DNA of 64,000 nucleotides from Periconia sp. R9002 (Eukaryota > Ascomycota > Dothideomycetes > Pleosporales > Periconiaceae). The notes under the pieces are model-generated. The model did not search any database, had not been told where the DNA came from, and was given only the letters and a program-made list of their open reading frames with translations. Below, piece after piece: positions 57,088 to 64,000 of the stretch (position 1 is its first letter; every line of letters starts with the position of its first letter). Both the position numbers and the translations under genes were made by a program. The DNA lies in contig JAMAHW010000021.1 in NCBI GenBank assembly GCA_023627715.1, positions 372,001-436,000 on the forward strand. The letters are read 5' to 3'.

Positions 57088-57198
57088 GAGGGGCGGCGAT
57101 GAGGGTATCTCAGCAACTTTTGAGCAATCTGTCGAAAAACGTCCGGGGGAGACCGGGTTGTGCTTCTTAATGGGGGTATCTGGAGAGATTAGAACAGC

Positions 57199-57471
57199 TC
57201 ACGGCAGCAACGCGTAGAGGCTGTCCGCAGTACCAATGGGATAAAACTCGTCGCTTCTAAAGGCGTCCCGAGTGTTCCAAGCGCGATGTTGGATCACAAT
57301 ACCGCGTCTTGTCTTGTCCGCCTTGTCCTCGGCAATGCACTGAGCGATGGCTTCGAGCTCGTCGGAGTGGGAGACGGACGGTTGGGCGACGTCGTTGAGA
57401 AGGAAGTCGGTTTCGGATAGGAGGAGAGCAGGGTCAAAGGATGAAGGGATCCCGGACAAGTCGTTATTCAT
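57199..57471 (-). CDS. Small unrecognised acidic protein
   Basis: 90 aa from the ATG giving MNNDLSGIPSSFDPALLLSE. The frame is open further upstream to 57660, but the extra part is low-quality coding with no convincing start, so the internal ATG is chosen. The protein is acidic (SHSDELEAIAQCIAEDKADK) with a predicted helix near the middle and no transmembrane segment. It is 111 bp upstream of CTF18 on the same strand. I do not recognise it. Confidence 0.45.
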   Translation of the reverse strand: MNNDLSGIPSSFDPALLLSETDFLLNDVAQPSVSHSDELEAIAQCIAEDKADKTRRGIVIQHRAWNTRDAFRSDEFYPIGTADSLYALLP

Positions 57472-58378
57472 GAGAAAAACAGCGCTGCGTTGGCATGGGC
57501 AAAGTTTGGTTGCAGTGAGAGTGGGAAGAGTGGAGTAAAACAAAGTAGGGGAACGCGCGCAGACGCGACGCGCGTGTGCGCTAGTCTGTTTTCGTCCGAA
57601 GTGCTTCTCCGCCTCAAACATTGATTCGTATGTACTCAAACACTGAACAGCAAAAACCATTCTAGACTATTCTCAGTCAAGAGTTCGTTTAATATAATAT
57701 TTATTCTGTGTCCAATATAGTAAATGCACCTGTCCTTTAGTGGCCCTTAGGCATCAAAGTAACATGGACACGGTTAGCAGAGCTTTATTACATGTGCAAC
57801 TTATTCTCACGTTAAACAGAATTGATCCACAGGTACAGTTATTTATTTCTCCCTGAGAAGTCGAGAATGCGGTTTGCAATACAAAAAACGGGGCACGTGG
57901 CGCAGTCTGAGGATGCCAACAGCATGAATCGGAGATCACTGAATCAAAACCATTCACAGCCGTTTTTCGCAGACGTCATTCACGTGTATTCCCCCTTGAT
58001 TTTTTCGGTGTGATCTTTGTGGACTGGCAGCACTGTGTGGCCCACTTGTCCATATGGTGCTTAAATATTCTGTTCTGTTAAGGAATTTTTAATAGACAAA
58101 TAAATGTCTAATATAGGCTTCCTTTAATACCTAGACACAAAGATTATACGTCTAAAATGAAGATTACAAGCATTTAGGCGGGCCACCTATAATATTAGGT
58201 ATGCATTGTGATGAAGCTGAGCTCAGAAATGTCAAACCACTTGATTCAAATATCTGTAAATAATAAACGAAAAGAAAGTAAATAAGTCCAGCACTGCTGT
58301 TTACAGAAGAACAAACATAAACAGGCAACTGAAGGTGAGCCCCAACAACCATCATCATCATCATCATTACTTAGCAAC
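57472..58378. other. Intergenic
   Basis: AT-rich, no gene. A (atc)n-type stretch (catcatcatcatcatcatt) lies at 58350-58370. Confidence 0.5.
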
Positions 58379-61300
58379 CTAGACCCTGTTCAATCTCTCC
58401 CTCAACTCCTCAAGCTCATTCCTCTCGTCACGACTATAATTCCGATGATACTCCGCCAACCCAAACACAGGACTCTCCTCTCCATCCTTCACAATCCTCC
58501 CCTCAACCGAGACTCCTGCAGAGCTGACCTCCCTTGTCCTTCCACCCACATTCGCGCCCGGTCCTTTCATCTGTGTCGGAGACACCATCCTCGTATCAGA
58601 CCCTGGCGGCGAGATCATTATATCACTAATCGCCGATGAGAATGGCGCAGGGCTAATCGGCACCACGTTCGAGGAGCGGCGTAAACCATTCACTGTAGCG
58701 TAGGAAGTTGGGACAACGGAATCTTCCTCGCCGAATTTGCGGACGCTGTCGGGCCAGCCTATTTGAGAATCTTCGCGGCCGGTAAGGTCTTTTGTCTGAG
58801 GGCGATTAGAGGAGGGGGAGAGCGAGCGTGCACCAGATCGCCCGTCATAGGGGCGATCGAACAAATATGCTTCTTTTGTTTGACCCGATGTTTCGATATG
58901 AAGCCCTCTGGGGTCGTTGGGGCCAAATTTCTCAGTGTAGACGAGGTTAGACGATGAGTTACTGAGTTTCGCGATCCTCATTTCGAAGTATTGTCGTAAG
59001 ATGACCAGGATGGCGGAGCCGGTTTGGACAAAACTAAGTATGCTGATCAAAGGAACAACGACAGGCCCCACAAGAATGGCATCGACGACGCAGAGACTGA
59101 TTGCGCGGAGGATAGAGAAGCCTTGGGACCAAGCAAACATAGAGAACGCGAGACTCAGTTGGACTAGAATGGCGGAGATAATGTGTATGTTGTTGGGGGC
59201 TTTTAAAAGGGTAAGGATTTGTTTGATGCCGACGAACGCTGAGGGTGGAGGAGGTGGCGCTTGGGTACGGAGTCTGATGAAGGAGGCTGTAACTGTAGGG
59301 ATGAGGGTGAGAAGTGTTAGAAGACCGAATACCCCGTGGGAAGTGGCGAAATGTCCAGCTTTACCCATCCCCACTATTCCCATGATGATACCTATGAAAG
59401 CTGATGGTGTGAATACACCAAGAAGAAGCAGATTTCTCCACCATTTGATCCTTGATTCGTTGAGTGGGTGTCCGATCATAACGGAAATGCGATGGATTGC
59501 TCCAAGAGCTACGTAGATAGGGAGGGCGTAGAAAAAAGCGATGGTAGTCAGAATTACTACAGTATGTCAGTCGATCAATTTTTTGATTGGCGATCTTGGG
59601 TTAGCAAAATACTTACCGTGGAAAGCTGTGACAACAGCAAAGGGTATAACCGGCATTTCATTAATCGTGATGGAGGTGGGGTTTGTGATATTTATAACAA
59701 ACGTCGTGCCTTCCGATTTGATCGTAATAGGGTCCTTCGGGAGAGCAGAAAGCGTAGATGGATCCAATGGAGGTGAGTTTCCTGTTTTACTAGTGATTGA
59801 GTTCTTGACTGCGGGGTTACTGAACAGCCCCAGCCCTACTGCAGCAAGGCCTCCAACACCTCCACATGTGAGTGTGTCAATTCCGGTCTGCGCAAAGCCT
59901 GACAGTGTCCGACTGTCAATGGCCAAAGAGGGAGCCTGAGTTGTCTGATTCTCTGCGACTTGGCGGGTTACTAGAAGATCATCATGTTCTATCTACATCA
60001 GTTAGCAAAATTCAATTGCTAGAGAGTGAGAACCCATGCCTACGCTCTCGACCAGCCCGCGTTTCAGTAGCGTCGAGTTGTCTTTAGTAGTCTTGATCAA
60101 CTGTGAAACAAGAAGAACTCCCTCTCCTGCCAGACCCCTTGTGAAAGCTACCGCGGACCCATTGAGAGAATCGTTAAAATTAGAGACTGGCAGTGCAGAA
60201 AGGGTGTACGCCAGCTCTATCGGAAAGTCGCCGGCTAATACTTTTTGGAAACCGCCAGCTTGCGACAGCGCGTGTATAGAGCCTTCTACCAACCCTCTTG
60301 CCACTCCTTCCGCAGTCTTGGGTAAATCTACTGAGCTTGTCAGACCACCCGCGATGGAAGAGACCGCATCTCCAACTGATTTGATGCCTCCGTTCTGCAA
60401 AAAGCTTGCTAACAAGCCCTTGGTGAACTGTTCTGCTATTTGTTCTTGGTTCAGGTCAATGCCGCTGTCGTTGGCTACAAAACTTTTGGTTGATAAGTTT
60501 CGGGGGGCATTGCTATCAAGGCCAATGGCAATGCCTTCACCGATACCCTTACCAGCGCCTGACGCCAGTGATACAAAGCTGAGATCGCTGAGGTTGAAGC
60601 CACCAATACTTCCGCCACCACTGCTCAGCCCAGAGGAACTGAGTGCCTTATTGAGATCCACAGACTGGAGGAACGATTCGCTTAATCCGAGAGTAAAGTT
60701 GCCCACCGCTCCCGGAATATCGAGAGAATTTGGATCTTGAGGAGCCTGGCGTTTCCGAGAGAGACTACCCGCTGTATTTGCCTTTGCAAATCCTAACCCT
60801 CTGCTGGCACCCTGCCCTAGACCGACACCAGCTGATGCTGCGATCTGTGGGAGCTGGTTTAAAGAAATTCCCCCGCCTGTGCCGGCCTGACTCAAAAGAC
60901 TTTGTACATTGATATTTGAGGCTATTGGCGTTGATATTCCAAGACCCAGATTTTGGGCAATCGTAGTAACATCTGAGTTATTCACTGGTTCAAACCTTTT
61001 TTGAGTAAGGTTGAGACCTGAGGATGCACCTTGCCCAATACCTTGAGCAAGACTGAAAGCCATCATCCCAATTGGAAGAGAAGAAAGACCAGATCCGGAC
61101 TGACTAATGAGACTTTTGATGTCGATACTTGACGCTATAGGCTCCGAAATACCCAAACCGAGATTCTGGGCTATCGCCGTGATATCAGAACTGTTGACTG
61201 GGTTCGTGGTGGCCTGTGTGAGGTTAAGGCCTCTGGAGGTCCCTTGACCAATGCCCTGGGCGAGACTGAAGGCGGCCAGACCGATAGGGAGGCCAGCCAA

Positions 61301-62077
61301 AAGTCCACTCGAAGAACTGTCGCTGTTATTGCTGGGGGCGAACGCGGATGACAACTGCCCAGCAACACCCGTTCCAAGGTTTTGCGCGACCATGTTTATC
61401 CCACTGGCTTCCTTTCCCATAGCTTGAGCTAGCCGCACGGCTTCCGATTGCGATTGTGCAGGTGTCGAGAGGTTGAACCCATTCTCTACTCCCATACTAG
61501 TATCAGTTAGTGCTTGAAAGAATCCCAACGCTTAGTAGTATATATACCCAACTCCTATACCAAGAAACAATGCTGGAGTTGCTAGTCCCTCGGTAATACT
61601 ATTCCCGATCCCCGCAAGCCCTTGAGAAAAGATGTTCTTTAAGCCATCCGTGATATTGCCTGCACCACCACTGCTAGCTGCTCCCTTGCTACCACCTCCT
61701 GTTATAAAGTTGCCAACATCCTCCAAGAAGCCTCTCTTTCTCTTTGAATTATTCTCCGACTTCAGTCGTGCGACCTCCTCAAGAAGGTCCCTGCCGAAGC
61801 TCTTCCAACCTTCCGAATTGTGGGTCTCGCCATACTGTGAAGATGCCTCAGCCATAACTACTGACAATTTCAAGAAGGCATCTTTCAATTTTCTGTCCTC
61901 GTATAGCGCATCAATCGTCTCTGGCGCGAGATATCTGTCGAGGGTGTTTGGTGATCGTATGTAACGGCCACTCGAGATCCATTCCGTGAACCATAAACCG
62001 AGCGCAATATAAAGAAGAAAAAGTAAGGTGAGAATTGAAAAAGGCAGGTACCAGCCCGATTTTATTGAAGAAAACAT
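58379..62077 (-). CDS. Large membrane protein: Gly-rich repeats plus cytochrome-b561-like domain
   Basis: Four exons: 62077-61548, 61496-60044, 59992-59617 and 59556-58379 (1178 aa). All joins keep frame and the introns carry CTAAC branch points. An N-terminal signal anchor (PFSILTLLFLLYIALGLWFT) is followed by a lumenal or extracellular region of about 750 residues. This has Gly/Ala/Asn-rich repeats and many NxS/T sites; a 68-residue unit containing FSLAQGIGQG occurs twice and partly a third time. Two dibasic sites (SKRKRGF, SRKRQAP) could be Kex2 targets. The C-terminal part has five or so helices with ALGAIHRISVMIGHPLNESR and GKAGHFATSHGVFGLLTLLT, the His spacing of cytochrome b561-like domains. 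A 190-residue cytoplasmic tail ends it. Exact function unknown. Confidence 0.75.
60930..61330 (-). repeat. Coding tandem repeat of about 204 bp
   Basis: Two long copies and a partial third of a unit encoding about 68 residues (GL...PIG-x-x-AFSLAQGIGQG, SRGLNLTQ, P-VN-SD-T-IAQNLGLGIS-PIAS). The copies differ at about a quarter of residues, so the duplication is not recent. Confidence 0.75.
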
Positions 62078-64000
62078 TATAAAAAGTATATGTTAGAGAA
62101 AGAAGGGAAACAATAAGGAATGAAATGCCACCTGTGGCAACAGATCACGACAATGAGGCGCGTTTCGCGGAGAGGATTCCTGAGTACTTGCCATTGAATC
62201 ATATATCCTAGGAAGAGAGTCTGAGTAGCCATGTAACTGAATGTTCGCAAAACATCCCGCGTGTCATGACCCTCGCGTGTGGTGCGGTGTTAAACTGAAA
62301 CAGGCTTTAGTGGAGTAGTCGACTAACGTCCGCACCGATGCCTGCAATAGCTTGTGAATATATAACCGCTGGCGCTTAACACCTGAGCTCCAATAGATTT
62401 GGCACATTATCTAGCCTGTGATACAATAGTCTCAGCCCTTTCAAGTGCATCAGCATACCTTTACAGAAGAAGGACATATATCATCGCATAGCAACATCAT
62501 TGCTCGTGGTATCGGCACAGGTCATGGAGCACTCTTTATATTCTCTTACTTTTGGTATAGATTATATTACTATGAAATATGGAAGTCACCATGTCCGCTC
62601 ACTGGGAACATTGGAATGCAGAAGATGATCATTATTGATCTTGCATCGCACTCAAATGTCTTGTAGTTCCAAGAAAAGGAGAGTGATGATATTCAAGCCT
62701 TGTTATAGAGTAGCAACCTAATAACCGGAGGTTAACTGGTTGCTGACCTATCGTATTGAAGGAATTGCCGCTATCAGAAAACGCGATGGCCTTAAAGAGG
62801 CGAGTAGCGACGGGTAAGATCCACATCCGGGACGTTTCCTAGCAGCTTCCGAATGCAGGTATTGTAGCGACGCGAGAGGAATGCCAAAAAAGGCTTGATT
62901 TGGTCCTAGTGACCCACGTTTCATGATCCTCATCACTGCTGTGGGGCGCTAAACTAACGTGCAACAAGCCCTAGCTGGAAACTTTCTGAATTTCTTCTAG
63001 CCCGTCTCAAGTATGTGGCATCATTCTTATCATTTTTCTGCGCGATATACAGGGAGCTGATACGCTGGGTGGTGACAGCTTGGAAGTGGTAAAAAATTTG
63101 GCGAATTAAAGCTTTGCGATCTTCGCCCGTTGTACCGGATTCGTACCAAGTACACTATCTATTCGACCTGTACTACCTGGTTTGTCATCTCCCTGTATAA
63201 TTCGAAAGGGGCTGAACGCGTCAGATCTTGTGGAAGAAAGGCATATTTGTTTTTCCCTCCATTTGATCAATTAGGTAACATTGTATCCAGCCATCAATCT
63301 TTGCTTTTAGCGCCATCTTCGAATATCTGGCCGTTGTCATGTATAATGTTCTCCGCCAACCAACAATCACTTTTTCATTTTGTAACCATGTAAGAAAGAC
63401 CTGACTATTTGCCTTTTTATCTCGAGAATGTTAGCGTATTGCAAGCGTATAGCGACCTATAAATTGTGGGGGTTGGGGAAAACGCATCGTTCACCCTTCA
63501 ACACCGACTCACTGTGCTTAAGTCATCGGGCAAAACGCGTTCATGGTTCAGGATACGAAAAATCAAACGAAGTTCCGGTACAAGATTATCAAGTTTGTGC
63601 GCACAATATTTATCTACATAATTCTGCAAAACTCAACGGAAGTGATAGTTATTTGCTACCATGGGTCGCCAGTAAAATGACCACTACTCATATGCTGCTC
63701 AAAGTACTTTGAGATTATTGGTTCAAGCTTTATGCCAAAATGCAAGTCTTTACGGACTTCAATGATCCTTCAAAGTCATGTATTAGATGTTGGGTCCCCT
63801 GTTCCGTGGCATCTGTCCAATGTTGAGCTGCATGCTGTTTGTGAGGATAGCGCTGTGTCATTCCCGTGGTTATTGGGCGAGTGAACTTGCCGATACTTAC
63901 GATAGATTTTGCAGCTATGCTAGCGGAGCTCTATAACAGAAAACCTGAGTCTGGTTGCTCAGTGTCTAACGAGCATGACACGACTTTCCCGAAGAGATTT
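62078..64000. other. Intergenic, no gene seen
   Basis: Nearly 2 kb of AT-rich sequence to the window end. The ORFs are short and without features. The upstream region of the large membrane protein lies at its left end. Confidence 0.5.

Overview
The window is nuclear DNA of a filamentous ascomycete (Pezizomycotina), most likely a dothideomycete. The coding genes have short spliceosomal introns of about 40-75 bp with GTRNGT donors, CTAAC-like branch points and YAG acceptors. The gene set includes a septin, exocyst subunits, a HET-domain protein, a Pth11/rhodopsin-like membrane protein and a DUF7587-like protein, which is the mixture expected of that group. The class assignment is inferred from family content. 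I could not run a search.

From 1 to 16.1 kb the window is dense and conserved: AspB/Cdc3 septin (-), exocyst Exo70 (-), a mitochondrial-type cPLA2 (PlaA-like, +), a dual-specificity-phosphatase fold with a degenerate active site (+), a disordered protein with an N-terminal tandem repeat (+), and exocyst Sec5 (+). Septin, Exo70 and Sec5 all act at sites of polarised secretion and septation.

From about 16.3 to 25.1 kb there is no recognisable gene. The stretch is a very long, strongly diverged tandem array. In its best-preserved left part (17.4-18.3 kb) four related monomers alternate as a higher-order repeat of about 183 bp. In its right part (22.9-25.07 kb) the units are 45-65 bp long and carry a T-run/A-run, a GGTCCTCC core and a CA-rich CACACATG tail. 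I could not assign it to any known element, and it is the best candidate in the window for something undescribed.

From 25.9 to 32.1 kb there is a disordered protein (-), a BTB/POZ protein (-), an eight-exon rhodopsin-like integral membrane protein (+) and a possible small membrane protein (+).

From 32.4 to 51.7 kb the window is accessory-like, with long gaps: a DUF7587-like protein, a relict repeat zone with nested inverted repeats around a TATA box, a secreted jacalin/aerolysin-like protein, a Ser/Thr-rich single-pass membrane protein, an epoxide-hydrolase-like enzyme, an SDR lacking the catalytic Tyr, a HET-domain protein, a coiled-coil protein, and three or four very small single-pass membrane proteins.

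From 51.7 to 62.1 kb it returns to gene-dense sequence, all on the minus strand: an unrecognised helical protein, the alternative RFC subunit Ctf18, a small unknown protein, and a 1178-residue membrane protein with Gly-rich internal repeats joined to a cytochrome-b561-like membrane domain. Nothing is recognisable from 62.1 to 64 kb. Exon boundaries were worked out by hand from splice signals and frame continuity, and every multi-exon model given closes to a multiple of three.
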